DNA of 64,000 nt, from positions 248,001 to 312,000 of the forward strand of contig CAISEP010000016.1 in the NCBI GenBank assembly GCA_903884425.1, given 5' to 3'. Made by a program: the position numbers and the translations under genes. Shown here one piece after another: positions 8,927-19,977 of this stretch. The notes under the pieces are model-generated. The model was given only the letters and a program-made list of their open reading frames with translations. It was not told where the DNA came from and made no database searches. The DNA is from an uncultured Caulobacterales bacterium (GTDB lineage: Bacteria; Pseudomonadota; Alphaproteobacteria; Caulobacterales; Caulobacteraceae). Within the stretch, counting starts at the first letter, position 1. Each line of letters begins with the position of its first letter.

Positions 8927-9832
8927 ATGTCATCCGAACCCAAGACGGAGACCCTGTCTCCCCCGGACGTCGCCACGCTGGACGCGCGCAAGACCGCGGC
9001 GTCCACCTGGTTCGCCGCCCTCAGGGACCGGATCTGCGCGGCCTTCGAGGGGCTGGAGGATGCGGCCCCCGCCCACCTCTATCCCGGCGCACCGGGGCGG
9101 TTCGAGCGGACCCCGTGGGACCGCCCGGCCGGGGGCGGCGGCGTCATGTCGGTGATGCGCGGCCGCCTGTTCGAGAAGGTCGGCGTCCACGTCTCCACCG
9201 TGCACGGGGAGTTCTCGTCGGACTTCGCCCGGACCATGCCCGGGGCGGAGGAGGATCCGCGCTTCTTCGCCACCGGCATCAGCCTGATCGCGCACATGAC
9301 CAATCCCCGGGTGCCGGCGGTGCACATGAACACCCGCTTCATCGTCACCTCGAAGTCGTGGTTCGGCGGCGGCGGCGACCTGACCCCCCTGCTGGACGAC
9401 CAGCGGCGCCAGGACGCCCCGGACTCCGTGGCCTTCCACGCCGCCATGAAAGCCGCCTGCGACCGCTTCGACCCCGCCTGGTACCCGAAGTACAAGGCCT
9501 GGTGCGACGAATACTTCCACCTGGCCCACCGGAACGAGCCGCGGGGGGTGGGGGGCATCTTCTACGACCACCACAATACCGGGGACTGGGACCGGGACTT
9601 CGAATTCACCCGGGGCGTGGGCGAGGCCTTCCTCGACATCTATCCGAAGATCGTCGCCGGGCGGATGGTCGAGCCCTGGACCGAGGCCGAGCGGGAGGAA
9701 CAGCTGATCCGCCGCGGCCGCTATGTGGAGTTCAACCTGCTCTACGACCGGGGCACCCTGTTCGGGCTGAAGACCGGCGGCAATGTCGCCTCGATCCTCA
9801 GCTCCATGCCGCCGGTGGTGAAGTGGCCCTGA
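8927..9832 (+). CDS. hemF: Oxygen-dependent coproporphyrinogen-III oxidase HemF
   Basis: HemF converts coproporphyrinogen III to protoporphyrinogen IX using O2 in haem synthesis. The 301-residue protein has the family motifs [27 protein letters not shown]-type ([10 protein letters not shown]), [31 protein letters not shown] and the C-terminal [14 protein letters not shown]. The ATG at 8927 is preferred because the longer frame back to 8525 overlaps trmL out of frame. It lies 142 bp after trmL. Nearby bc1 and cytochrome c genes are haem users, but no link in regulation is visible. Confidence 0.96.
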   Translation: MSSEPKTETLSPPDVATLDARKTAASTWFAALRDRICAAFEGLEDAAPAHLYPGAPGRFERTPWDRPAGGGGVMSVMRGRLFEKVGVHVSTVHGEFSSDFARTMPGAEEDPRFFATGISLIAHMTNPRVPAVHMNTRFIVTSKSWFGGGGDLTPLLDDQRRQDAPDSVAFHAAMKAACDRFDPAWYPKYKAWCDEYFHLAHRNEPRGVGGIFYDHHNTGDWDRDFEFTRGVGEAFLDIYPKIVAGRMVEPWTEAEREEQLIRRGRYVEFNLLYDRGTLFGLKTGGNVASILSSMPPVVKWP

Positions 9833-9841
9833 GCCGCAGCC

Positions 9842-11272
9842 TCACTGCCCGGAGGCAAGGGCCTTCATCAGCCGGTAGGTGAACTCCACCTCCTCGTCGA
9901 ACACCTGGACGCCGATCCGCTCGTCCTGCCCGTGGGCGCGGCCGTCGTCCAGATCGTCCCAGCTGGCGTCCACGCCGTAGCTGGGCATGCCCCCCAGCCG
10001 GGTGAAGGCGCTGTCCGTGGCCCCGGCGGACATGATCGGCAGCAGCACGGGCTCCGGCCACATGCTGTTCTTCACCGCCTCGATGGTCTTCAGCAGCTTC
10101 GGCGCGGGGGGCGATTCCGGGCTGGCATCGCCGGGATAGACGTCCGTCACCTTGATCGCCGGATCGGCCAGCACCTGGATCAGCTGGGCCTTGATCCCGT
10201 CCAGGGGCTCGCCCGGAATCACCCGGCACTGGATGGTGGCCTTCGCCCGCTGGGGCAGCGCGCTCTCCGCGTGACCGCCGGAGATTTCCGTGGCCGTGCA
10301 GGTGGTGCGGAAGTCGATGTTGGTCTCCGTATTGGCGGACAGACGCTCCACCGCCGCCGGGTCCGGCTGGCCGCTGGCCATGGACAGCATGTCGGCCGCC
10401 ACCTGCCCGCTCTCCAGCTTCGCGCGCCCGGCGAAGTACAGCTTCGAGGTGTCGGTCAGGTGCACCGGGAAGCGGTAGGCCCCCAGCCGGGCCAGGGCCG
10501 CGGACAGGTGGAAGATCGGATTTGCCGGAGTGGGACGGGAGGAGTGGCCGCCCTTGTCGGTGATCTCCAGCCCGTAGGTCACATAGATCTTCTCGCTGGT
10601 CTGGACCCCCAGATACAGCTTCTTCCCGTGCTTGACCCCCGCCTCGCCCCCGTCGGGATTGATCACCAGGGCGGCGTCCACCAGGTCCCGGTGGGTCTTC
10701 ACCAGCCAGTTCACGCCATTGGCGTCGCCGCCCGCCTCCTCGTCGGCGGTGAAGGCCACGATGATGTCGCCCTTCGGCTTGAATCCCTCCCGCTTCAGGC
10801 GGATCACGCTCTCCAGGGTGGCGGCGTCCTGCGACTTCATGTCGATGGTGCCACGGCCGTAGAACCAGCCGTCCTTCTCCACCAGCTTGAAGGGATCGGT
10901 GGTCCAGTCCTCCCGCCGGGCATTCACCACGTCCAGATGGCAGATGTAGAGGATGGGCTTCGCCTTGCCCTGGCCCCGCAGCCGGACCACCACATTGCCC
11001 TTGGTGGGATGATCGGCGGGGGCCAGCACGGCGATGTCCGCATCGGCAAAGCCCGCCGCCCGCAGCCGGGCCGCCACGGCATTGGCCGCGACGGTGGAGC
11101 CCTTGTCGTGCTGGGTGTCGATCTCGATCAGCTCCTTCAGCAGGGCGCGGCCGAGTGCCTGGTCGGCCGGGGGCGGCACGAGGCTGGCGGTGGGCGCGGC
11201 CCCCGCGGTTGCGGCGAGGGCGCAAAGGGCAGAGGCGGCGAACAGCGCGCCAACGGATCGGGAAAGGGACAT
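9842..11272 (-). CDS. Secreted M20/M25/M40-family zinc metallopeptidase
   Basis: This 476-residue protein starts at the ATG at 11272 behind a good GGAGA site and has a signal peptide (MSLSRSVGALFAASALCALA, cleavage near AGA). The M20 dinuclear zinc ligands are in CHLDVV, GTIDMKS, TADEEAGG and MSAGATDSAFTRLG; a dimerisation (lid) domain sits between them. The longer frame to 11425 would bury the signal peptide and was rejected. It is predicted to be a periplasmic or secreted carboxypeptidase or dipeptidase. It converges on hemF with a 9-bp gap. Confidence 0.88.
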   Translation of the reverse strand: MSLSRSVGALFAASALCALAATAGAAPTASLVPPPADQALGRALLKELIEIDTQHDKGSTVAANAVAARLRAAGFADADIAVLAPADHPTKGNVVVRLRGQGKAKPILYICHLDVVNARREDWTTDPFKLVEKDGWFYGRGTIDMKSQDAATLESVIRLKREGFKPKGDIIVAFTADEEAGGDANGVNWLVKTHRDLVDAALVINPDGGEAGVKHGKKLYLGVQTSEKIYVTYGLEITDKGGHSSRPTPANPIFHLSAALARLGAYRFPVHLTDTSKLYFAGRAKLESGQVAADMLSMASGQPDPAAVERLSANTETNIDFRTTCTATEISGGHAESALPQRAKATIQCRVIPGEPLDGIKAQLIQVLADPAIKVTDVYPGDASPESPPAPKLLKTIEAVKNSMWPEPVLLPIMSAGATDSAFTRLGGMPSYGVDASWDDLDDGRAHGQDERIGVQVFDEEVEFTYRLMKALASGQ

Positions 11273-11427
11273 GCAGTCTCCGCAGGCCAGGGGCCGGATG
11301 GGGTAGAGAGGGCCCACTGTCGCCCGGAAGCGTCCGCGTGGACAAGCCCTAGGCGGTCGGCGTAGAACCCCCGCCAGCCAGCCGTGCGCCGCGCGGCATT
11401 CCCTGCACCCGATCTCAGAGCCCACAC

Positions 11428-12174
11428 ATGGCCGGCCATTCCAAGTTCAAGAACATCCAGTTCCGCAAGGGCGCCCAGGACAAGAAGCGCTCCAAGCTGT
11501 TCTCCAAGCTGTCCCGGGACATCACCATCGCCGCCAAGACCGGCACCCCCGACCCGGCCTCCAATGCCCGCCTGCGCCTGGCCATCACCAATGCCCGGGC
11601 GGAATCCATGCCCAAGGACAATATCGACCGGGCCATCAAGAAGGCCCTGGGCGGAGAGACCGACACCTACGAGGACATCCGCTACGAGGGCTTCGGCCCC
11701 GGCGGCATCGGCCTGATCGTCGAGGTGCTGACCGACAACCGCAACCGCACCGCGGCCAATGTCCGCTCCACCTTCTCCAAGAACGGCGGGAACATGGGGG
11801 AAAGCGGGTCGGTGGCCTTCATGTTCGACCGGCTGGGCCAGATCACCTATCCGGCCTCCGCCGGGTCGGAGGACGCGATCATGGAAGCGGCCATCGAGGC
11901 CGGTGCCGAGGACGCCGAAAGCGATGCGGACGGCCACACCATCTACACCGCCTTCGAGGACCTGGGCGCGGTAATCGAGGCGCTGGAAGCCTCCCTGGGC
12001 CCGGCCCGGTCCACGGCCATGATCTGGCGGCCCAAGACCCTGACCCCCATCGCCGGGGATGACTGCGCGACCCTGATGAAGCTGATCAACGCCCTCGACG
12101 ACGACGACGACGTGCAGAATGTCTGGGCGAACTTCGACATGAGCGAAGAGGACCTGGGCAAGTACGCCTCCTGA
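11428..12174 (+). CDS. yebC: YebC/PmpR family protein
   Basis: The 248-residue protein begins with the family signature [15 protein letters not shown] and contains [20 protein letters not shown] and ENRNRT-type motifs. YebC proteins have been described both as DNA-binding regulators and, more recently, as ribosome-associated factors that relieve stalling at proline runs. In many bacteria yebC lies next to ruvC; here it is about 9 kb away. A 7-bp stem hairpin lies about 30 nt after the stop. Confidence 0.95.
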   Translation: MAGHSKFKNIQFRKGAQDKKRSKLFSKLSRDITIAAKTGTPDPASNARLRLAITNARAESMPKDNIDRAIKKALGGETDTYEDIRYEGFGPGGIGLIVEVLTDNRNRTAANVRSTFSKNGGNMGESGSVAFMFDRLGQITYPASAGSEDAIMEAAIEAGAEDAESDADGHTIYTAFEDLGAVIEALEASLGPARSTAMIWRPKTLTPIAGDDCATLMKLINALDDDDDVQNVWANFDMSEEDLGKYAS

Positions 12175-12203
12175 GCCTTCTCACCGCCGCGGACGCAAGA
12201 GGA

Positions 12204-12231
12204 CGCCCCGCATCCGGAGGGACACGGGGCG
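12204..12231 (+). terminator. Possible weak terminator hairpin after yebC
   Basis: CGCCCCG (12204-12210) and CGGGGCG (12225-12231) can form a 7-bp GC stem with a 14-nt loop between the convergent yebC and the small secreted gene. There is no T tract on either side, so Rho-independent termination is uncertain. Confidence 0.35.
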
Positions 12232-12293
12232 CATGAGGTGGGTCGTGCGGAGAGGCTTGCCGCGGCAGCCGGGCGGACGCCGCGGGTGAGCGG

Positions 12294-12683
12294 TCAGCGA
12301 CCGGTGCTGGCCGCCCCGGCGGAGCTGCCGTTGCGGGCGATGTTGCCCGGCAGATAGGCGGGGCAGCGGGTCTGCAGGTCCGCCTGGGCCCGGGCGCGCC
12401 AGTAGCTGCCGTGATGGGCGACCCCGGCGGCGTCCGCATGGGCGGACTGGGCCATGGTCAGGGCCAGGGGCTCGCGCTGGGCGCTGCCGGCGTCCATGGC
12501 CCGGTCATAGGCCGCGGCGTCCTGGTTCAGGCCCTGGGCCAGTCCGGCGCACCGCGCGGCATTGATGAACCCGACATCGGTCAGGCGGCTGTCCGCGGCA
12601 TTGGCCTGGGACGCGGCAAGGACACCGGCCGTGAGCAGGGTGGCGGCGAACAGGAGCGGGGCGGCGGCGGTTTCGATTTTCAT
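12294..12683 (-). CDS. Small secreted protein of unknown function
   Basis: I do not recognise the family. The 129-residue product starts MKIETAAAPLLF with a GAGGAT site about 9 nt upstream and has a clear signal peptide ending near SQANA (about residue 31). The mature part is about 98 residues, largely helical and Ala-rich, with two cysteines (AARCAGLAQ and TRCPAYLP) that could form one disulfide, as in other periplasmic helical proteins. The frame continues upstream to 12776 without a plausible start. It is divergent from the DUF1289 gene across an AT-rich 264-bp region that holds a Fur-like box. Confidence 0.72.
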   Translation of the reverse strand: MKIETAAAPLLFAATLLTAGVLAASQANAADSRLTDVGFINAARCAGLAQGLNQDAAAYDRAMDAGSAQREPLALTMAQSAHADAAGVAHHGSYWRARAQADLQTRCPAYLPGNIARNGSSAGAASTGR

Positions 12684-12821
12684 CTTCAATATCCTCGTGC
12701 GGGTTTGAGTAAGAGTTTCAACTCTGGTTACGGGCCTGTACGTTTCGGCTTCGACCTTGGCGGCGGACCAATTCAACGAGGATCTTTTCTCAAAGTCGGG
12801 CTAATATTAGAAGTTAAATCG

Positions 12822-12885
12822 CTGTCATTTTACTCAATTACACTCTCGCAATGAAAATCATTACATGTCGTTCATTGAATGACAG
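12822..12885. repeat. Nested inverted repeats in AT-rich intergenic region
   Basis: An outer pair CTGTCATT (12822-12829) / AATGACAG (12878-12885) encloses an inner pair CAATGAA (12849-12855) / TTCATTG (12871-12877). The region is markedly AT-richer than its neighbours and lies between divergent genes. It looks like an operator region or a structured 5' leader. Confidence 0.55.
12850..12863. promoter_or_regulatory. Fur-like box
   Basis: AATGAAAATCATTA matches the central core of the classical Fur box (AATGATAATCATTA) at 13 of 14 positions. It lies 84 nt upstream of the DUF1289 start and 166 nt upstream of the divergent secreted protein. Iron control is inferred from the motif alone. Confidence 0.5.
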
Positions 12886-12947
12886 GCCGGTAATGTTTCG
12901 GTATCGGGCGGGATGGTGCGCGGCCTGGAACTTTGCTAGGAAGCCCC

Positions 12948-13157
12948 ATGGCCACCCAACCGCCCGAACCCGTCGCGACGCCGTGCATCAAGGTGTGCAT
13001 GGTGGATGGCGAGAGCGGCCTGTGCCTGGGGTGCTACCGGACCCTGCCGGAGATTGCCGGATGGGCCAGGCTGTCGGCGGACAGCCGCGCCGCGCTCATC
13101 CAGTCCCTGCCCGGCCGCCGGGACCGCATCTCCCCGGAAAAGCTCGGCCTGATCTGA
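12948..13157 (+). CDS. DUF1289 domain protein
   Basis: This 69-residue protein has the DUF1289 cysteine pattern [20 protein letters not shown] followed by EIAGWARLS, a presumed metal-binding small domain. The ATG at 12948 is chosen over 12933 because the family starts shortly before the first Cys. The function of the family is unknown. In many alphaproteobacteria it sits beside a TIGR02281-type aspartic protease, exactly as here. The upstream region carries a Fur-like box, which is of interest for a protein with four closely spaced cysteines. Confidence 0.88.
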   Translation: MATQPPEPVATPCIKVCMVDGESGLCLGCYRTLPEIAGWARLSADSRAALIQSLPGRRDRISPEKLGLI

Positions 13158-13263
13158 CCTCACGAGGTCGTTCAAAAAATTGCACCTGAGGTCGCCGGGA
13201 TTCACCGGATGCAAAGGACGATCCCCTAGTCTGCTGTCAAAGAACAGAGGCCGGGATCAAGGC

Positions 13264-13815
13264 ATGGCGAATTCAGTGGGCGTGGTGGCGACGGCGACGA
13301 TCTGCGCCGTTCTGGTGGGCGAAGTGGTGATGCACACCCGGGACTTCGGCCATCTGAACATCCAGTGGACCCCGGCGGCTTCTGCCCAGACCGCGCCTGC
13401 CACCCAGGCGGACCTGGCCGTCGCCCCCGCGGCCCGGGATGGACAACCTCCCGCCGCCTATGTGGGCAAGGGCAAGGACGGCCACTACTGGGCCTGGGCC
13501 CAGATCGACGGCCATCCGGTCCGCGTGCTGATCGACACCGGCGCCTCCGCCGTGGCCCTGACCCCCGAAGATGCCCGCCGGGCCGGGGTGGACCTGGAAC
13601 TCCTGGTCTACAACCGGGATGTGAACACCGCCCAGGGCGTCACCCATGCCGCAGCGGTGACCCTGGGCCACGTGTCCGTGGCCGGTGCCGATGTCAGCGG
13701 GGTCGAGGCCCTGGTGGTTCCCAGGGGCCTGTCCTCCTCGCTGCTGGGCATGAGCTATCTCGGACGGCTGGAAGGCTTCGAGGCCACCCGGTCCGGGCTG
13801 ATCCTTCACCCTTGA
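13264..13815 (+). CDS. Retropepsin-like (TIGR02281 type) aspartic protease
   Basis: This 183-residue single-lobe clan AA protease has an N-terminal membrane anchor or signal (VGVVATATICAVLVGEVVM) and the active-site motif IDTGASAVAL with Asp91. Later segments GVEALVV and LLGMSYLGRL match the family's flap and the C-terminal strand. Such proteins must dimerise to form the active site. It should face the periplasm. The ATG at 13264 follows an AAGG; the frame extends to 13180 without a family match. The preceding DUF1289 gene is a usual partner. It converges with the FKBP gene. Confidence 0.88.
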   Translation: MANSVGVVATATICAVLVGEVVMHTRDFGHLNIQWTPAASAQTAPATQADLAVAPAARDGQPPAAYVGKGKDGHYWAWAQIDGHPVRVLIDTGASAVALTPEDARRAGVDLELLVYNRDVNTAQGVTHAAAVTLGHVSVAGADVSGVEALVVPRGLSSSLLGMSYLGRLEGFEATRSGLILHP

Positions 13816-13830
13816 GGTCGATGCCCGCGC

Positions 13831-14346
13831 CTATCCGGCCGGCTTGATCGACACCAGCTCCACCTTGAAGACCAGGTCGGCATTGGCCGGGATCGGTCCC
13901 ACACCCTTCTCGCCATAGGCGAGGTAGGACGGGATGTGGATCAGCCACTCATCCCCCGGACGCATCAGCTGCAGCGCGGCGACCCAGCCCGGGATCAGCT
14001 TGCCCAGGGGAAAGGTGGCTGTCCCGCTCTTGTCGCCGGCAGAGCTGTCGAACACCTTGCCATTGGTCAGGCGACCCTCGTAGCGCACGACGATCTCGTC
14101 GGAGCGGCGGGGATGGGCCCCCGTGGCCGCGCCGGATTTCAGCACCTTGTAGCGCAGCCCGCCCAGGGCCACGACACCGGGGGCCCCGACGGACAGGGGG
14201 TCCGCCGTCGCGCCGCCGGAACCCGACGGGGTGACGCCGGTCTCGGCGCAGGCCCCCAGAGTGAGGACGGCAGCCAGGGCCGCGGGGACCAGCAGGCGGC
14301 GGTGGCCGCGGGGTGTCGCGGGGATGCGATGATCGATAGTCGTCAT
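13831..14346 (-). CDS. FKBP-type peptidyl-prolyl isomerase lipoprotein
   Basis: The 171-residue protein has a long basic N-terminus, a hydrophobic stretch and a lipobox LTLGAC, so it is predicted to be a lipoprotein. The FKBP domain is clear: VVRYEGRLTNGKVFDSS, FPLGKLIPGWVAALQLM, GDEWLIHIPSYLAYGEKGV and the closing DLVFKVELVSI. It would act as a periplasmic proline isomerase or chaperone. The window thus has two exported isomerases of different families (see the cyclophilin at 4105). Confidence 0.92.
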   Translation of the reverse strand: MTTIDHRIPATPRGHRRLLVPAALAAVLTLGACAETGVTPSGSGGATADPLSVGAPGVVALGGLRYKVLKSGAATGAHPRRSDEIVVRYEGRLTNGKVFDSSAGDKSGTATFPLGKLIPGWVAALQLMRPGDEWLIHIPSYLAYGEKGVGPIPANADLVFKVELVSIKPAG

Positions 14347-14471
14347 GACTTCAGTCCTCTGCTCGCGGTCGCGTCGGGAAATCCCTCGGACGGCCGTTGC
14401 GCCCCCCTCCCGTCAGGGACACCTGATCGATTGAGACAGACTCAACAGAAATGGCGAAAATCCGCAAAACC

Positions 14472-14789
14472 TTATTGCGGTGCCGGGCCGCCGGTGTGCT
14501 CATCGGGGGCGAGGACCCGGAGCGAAAGGGCGTGGACCGGACCCTTCAGCTCCTCGGCCAGGGCGGCATTGACCAGCCGCTGGCGGGGCACACGGCCCAG
14601 CCCGCGAAACGCCTCGGCAACCACCGTCACGGTAAAGTGGCTCTCTCCCCCCTCCCGGGAGCCGGAATGACCCTGATGGTGCGCGCTGTCGTCCACGACC
14701 TCGAGAACGCTCGGCGCAAAGGCCGCCGTGAGCTTCTTGACGATGGAATCCCGAACCTGGCCCAAAGCCGTCTCCCGTTTGTCGCCCAT
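14472..14789 (-). CDS. bolA: BolA family protein
   Basis: This is a 105-residue BolA-like protein with VVDDSAHHQGHSG, GESHFTVTVVAEAFRG and RQRLVNAALAEELKGPVHAL. BolA proteins act with monothiol glutaredoxins in iron-sulfur cluster handling and some bind DNA. The conserved His in the C-terminal GPVHAL segment, a cluster ligand in the family, is present. It is divergent from the J-domain gene with an 80-bp gap. A similar bolA/J-domain/cobS order occurs in other alphaproteobacteria as I recall. Confidence 0.92.
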   Translation of the reverse strand: MGDKRETALGQVRDSIVKKLTAAFAPSVLEVVDDSAHHQGHSGSREGGESHFTVTVVAEAFRGLGRVPRQRLVNAALAEELKGPVHALSLRVLAPDEHTGGPAPQ

Positions 14790-14869
14790 ATCGGCTCAAA
14801 GCGGGTTTCAACCCGCAATTCCGCGTCGTCAATTCTTGAATGTGAAAACTTCGACCGCATACTGAGCCC

Positions 14870-15535
14870 ATGAGTGAGGCTTTCCGATACACCCCCCGAT
14901 TTGTCGACATCCGCGTCCGTCCGCCCAAGCCGGACGAGGAGGCTGCGGCGACGGAGGACGTGCTGAGGCTGAAGCCGGGCGAAAAGCCGTGCGAATGGCC
15001 GGGCTGCCGCATCGCCGGGGCCGCCAAGGCGCCCAAGTCCCGGGACATTCCCAACGAGCACTACTGGTTCTGCGTGCCCCATGCGGGGGAGTACAACCGC
15101 AACTGGGACTATTTCGCCGGCATGAGCGAGGCGGAGGTGCGCAAGGTGCAGGAGGCCCGCCTCACCGGCGACCGGCCGACCTGGGAGTTCAAGGCGTCCC
15201 GCTTCAGCCGGGAGGCGGCCAGCTTCTCCGCCAAGGCCGGGACCGGTCAGGGCTATTCCGACCCCTTCGGCATGTTCGGCGCGGCCAAGGCCCGGGCCCG
15301 GGCGGAGGCCGAGGCGTCGGACCGGTTCCGCCGCATGGGCAAGCTGGAACGCAAGGCCCTGGCCGAACTCGACCTCGAGGACACGGCGGACGGCACCGTC
15401 ATCCGGACCCGGTATCTGGAGCTGGTGAAGCGGTGCCACCCGGACACCAACGGCGGCGACCGCTCTACCGAGGCCAAGCTGCAGCGGGTGCTGAAGGCCT
15501 ACAAGACGTTGAAGTCCGCCGGGCTGGTGCAGTGA
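14870..15535 (+). CDS. J-domain protein with N-terminal Cys/His cluster
   Basis: The 221-residue protein ends in a DnaJ domain with the HPD motif at residues 190-192 (RCHPDTNGG), so it should stimulate an Hsp70 ATPase. The N-terminal half is not a standard DnaJ part. It has Cys41, Cys46, Cys68 and His71 in CEWPGC and FCVPH, spaced as in a small zinc site, then a charged helical linker. It lies 65 bp before cobS on the same strand. Its role is unknown; assistance in cobaltochelatase assembly is a guess from position only. Confidence 0.82.
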   Translation: MSEAFRYTPRFVDIRVRPPKPDEEAAATEDVLRLKPGEKPCEWPGCRIAGAAKAPKSRDIPNEHYWFCVPHAGEYNRNWDYFAGMSEAEVRKVQEARLTGDRPTWEFKASRFSREAASFSAKAGTGQGYSDPFGMFGAAKARARAEAEASDRFRRMGKLERKALAELDLEDTADGTVIRTRYLELVKRCHPDTNGGDRSTEAKLQRVLKAYKTLKSAGLVQ

Positions 15536-15600
15536 CGGATCGTCAGGTTTCCGCTGCGGCGCCGGTTTCCAACCCGTCCAATCCGCGCTAATCGGAACCC

Positions 15601-16596
15601 ATGACCCGCGAAGCTCCCTCTGATCCGTTGCTCTCCATCGCCCCCGACCACAAGGTGTCGGTCCGCGAGGTGTTTGGCGTCGATTCCGACATGATGGTCC
15701 CGGCGTTCAAGACGCCCGACTCCCATGTGCCGGAGGTGGACCCCTCCTATCGCTTCGATCCGCAGACGACGCTGGCCATCTGCGCCGGCTTCGCCTTCGA
15801 CCGGCGGGTGATGGTCCAGGGCTATCACGGCACGGGCAAGTCCACCCACATCGAGCAGGTCGCCGCCCGGCTGAACTGGCCGCTGGTGCGGGTGAACCTG
15901 GACAGCCACGTGAGCCGCATCGACCTCGTCGGCAAGGACGCCATCGTCCTGAAGGACGGCAAGCAGGTCACCGAATTCCGCGAGGGCATGCTGCCCTGGG
16001 CCCTGCAGCGCCCCATCGCGCTGGTGTTCGACGAATACGACGCCGGGCGTCCGGACGTGATGTTCGTGATCCAGCGGGTGCTGGAGGTGCAGGGCAAGCT
16101 GACCCTGCTGGACCAGAACCGGGTGATCCGGCCGAACCCTTACTTCCGCCTGTTCGCCACCACCAACACCATCGGGCTCGGCGACACCACCGGCCTCTAT
16201 CACGGCACCCAGCAGATCAATCAGGGCCAGATGGACCGCTGGTCCATCGTCACCACCCTGAACTATCTCGCCCATGACGCCGAGGCGGAGATCGTGCTGG
16301 CCAAGTCCCCGAGCTATGACTCGGTGGAGGGTCGCCGGACCCTGAACGCCATGGTCCGGGTGGCAGACATGACCCGCAACGCCTTCATGAACGGGGACAT
16401 CTCCACCGTGATGAGCCCACGGACCGTGATCACCTGGGCCCAGAATGCGGAGATCTTCGGGGATGTGGGCCTGGGCTTCCGCCTCACCTTCCTGAACAAG
16501 TGCGACGAGCTGGAACGCCCCACCGTGGCGGAATTCTACCAGCGGGCCTTCGGGACCGACCTGCCGGAGAGCGCCGCCCGGGTGAAGGTGGTCTGA
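15601..16596 (+). CDS. cobS: Aerobic cobaltochelatase ATPase subunit CobS
   Basis: CobS is the AAA+ (MoxR-like) ATPase of the CobNST complex, which inserts cobalt into hydrogenobyrinate diamide in aerobic cobalamin synthesis. At 331 residues it has the usual length. Walker A is GYHGTGKST at 74-82, Walker B is LVFDEYDAG, and [20 protein letters not shown] matches CobS closely. The partner gene cobT, commonly found nearby, is not in this window; a minus-strand lipoprotein gene follows instead. Confidence 0.94.
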   Translation: MTREAPSDPLLSIAPDHKVSVREVFGVDSDMMVPAFKTPDSHVPEVDPSYRFDPQTTLAICAGFAFDRRVMVQGYHGTGKSTHIEQVAARLNWPLVRVNLDSHVSRIDLVGKDAIVLKDGKQVTEFREGMLPWALQRPIALVFDEYDAGRPDVMFVIQRVLEVQGKLTLLDQNRVIRPNPYFRLFATTNTIGLGDTTGLYHGTQQINQGQMDRWSIVTTLNYLAHDAEAEIVLAKSPSYDSVEGRRTLNAMVRVADMTRNAFMNGDISTVMSPRTVITWAQNAEIFGDVGLGFRLTFLNKCDELERPTVAEFYQRAFGTDLPESAARVKVV

Positions 16597-16606
16597 CCCC
16601 GCCCAC

Positions 16607-17503
16607 CTAGCGGGGCGCGGCCTCCGCTGCGGCGGCCAGCACGGGCAACACCTTGGGCGTGTCGCGGATGCGATCCCCGCTCCAGCCCGGCTGGCGCTTC
16701 AGCCATTCCGTATCCGGCGCAAAGCTCTTGGCCGCATGGCTCAGGGCCTCCACGGCGATGCCATGCCGATCGGTCTGGGCGATCAGGCCGCCTACCACCC
16801 GGACATCCCAGACCTCGAACGGACCGCGGCTGTCGAGCCCCGTGGCGGCGAACACATAGGCCTGGGCCGGCTGGCCCCGGTACTGGCAGGAAAACCGCGT
16901 CTCCCCCGCCTTCACCAGGGTGCGGGCCGCGGGCGGACCATCCACCCCGGCGAGGGCGGCAGAGGCGTCGGGCAGGGACTGCCCCCCCGTGGGATTTACC
17001 TGATCGCAGTGGCCGCCCAGCTTGCCCCGGCCCCATTCGGCGGCGAAGGCCTGGCCCTCGTGATAGGGGGACACGGTCAGGGCGCGGCCCTCGCCGGGCA
17101 TGTAGATGCGGCCCTCCGTCAGCCCGGCATCGGCCAGCGCCGTGGTCGGCGGGGTGAAGTCGGGAATGTCCGGGTCGCCGATGAAGATCTCCGCCGAACC
17201 GTCCGGGGCCGAGGCCCGCAGCCAGGGCCGCACCTCGCCCGTGGTCAGGCGACGCAGGCCGCCCTGGGCGGGCCAGCCCTCCGGCAGTTCCACGGTGAAG
17301 GCATGCTCCGTCGGCTCCGCATAGGGAGCCCAGTGGGCCTGGTCCGCTGACGGATGGGCCCCGGAGGACTGCGATGCCCCCTGCGCCGCCTCCTCCTGAC
17401 GGGAGCATCCCGTCCCGGCGAGCAGCATCGCCAGGCCGAGGCCCAGGCACAGGCCTGCCGCCCTGCCGATCGGTATCCGCCCCCCCGTCCTGACCGCGCC
17501 CAT
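16607..17503 (-). CDS. Predicted lipoprotein of unknown function
   Basis: The 298-residue product starts at the ATG at 17503 behind a purine-rich GGGAGACGAGG stretch. It has a hydrophobic segment ending in the lipobox LAGTGC, so the mature protein should be an acylated envelope protein. The body reads FTVELPEGWPAQGG near the start of a beta-rich region; I do not recognise a named family. The GEVRPWLRASAPDGSAEIFIGDPD stretch recalls secreted proteins that begin with a MOG1/PsbP-like fold, but this is only an impression. It converges on cobS with a 10-bp gap. Confidence 0.72.
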   Translation of the reverse strand: MGAVRTGGRIPIGRAAGLCLGLGLAMLLAGTGCSRQEEAAQGASQSSGAHPSADQAHWAPYAEPTEHAFTVELPEGWPAQGGLRRLTTGEVRPWLRASAPDGSAEIFIGDPDIPDFTPPTTALADAGLTEGRIYMPGEGRALTVSPYHEGQAFAAEWGRGKLGGHCDQVNPTGGQSLPDASAALAGVDGPPAARTLVKAGETRFSCQYRGQPAQAYVFAATGLDSRGPFEVWDVRVVGGLIAQTDRHGIAVEALSHAAKSFAPDTEWLKRQPGWSGDRIRDTPKVLPVLAAAAEAAPR

Positions 17504-17533
17504 GGCCCTCGTCTCCCGTCCGGACCGGATTAA

Positions 17534-19624
<2,091 letters not shown>

Positions 19625-19710
19625 GCGACCGGCGAGGGGGCGGACCGGCGATTGCCCTTGGCAGTGCAACGCGCTAAGCCCGCCCCTCGCCTTTCATCCA
19701 GAGCCCGATC

Positions 19711-19971
19711 ATGTCCGACACCTTGCCCGACCGCCTGAGCGTCAACCCCAGGAGCCCCTATTATGACGAGGCGGTGCTGTCCCGAGGGGTGGGCATCCGC
19801 TTCAAGGGCGAGGAAAAGACCAATGTGGACGAATACTGCGTCTCCGAGGGCTGGGTGCGCCTGACCGTGGGCAAGCAGGTGGACCGCAAGGGCAATCCCC
19901 TGACGGTGAAGCTCGCCGGCGAGGTGGTGCCCTATTTCCTCACCGAAGCCGACGGCGAAACGGCGGAATAG
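19711..19971 (+). CDS. DUF3297 family protein
   Basis: The 86-residue protein matches DUF3297: LPDRLSVNPRSPYYDEAVL at the N-terminus, GVGIRFKGEEKTNVDEYC and the closing EGWVRLTVGK and NPLTVKLAGEVVPYF. The function of the family is unknown. It is small, charged and has no signal peptide, so it is cytoplasmic. It lies 86 bp after thiC on the same strand and may be read through from it. Confidence 0.85.
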   Translation: MSDTLPDRLSVNPRSPYYDEAVLSRGVGIRFKGEEKTNVDEYCVSEGWVRLTVGKQVDRKGNPLTVKLAGEVVPYFLTEADGETAE

Positions 19972-19977
19972 CGCCCC

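Noticed and set aside
12851-13189. 112-codon plus-strand open frame starting MKIITCRS
   Set aside because: It overlaps the DUF1289 gene out of frame and starts within the operator-like repeats. The DUF1289 frame has the clear family match.
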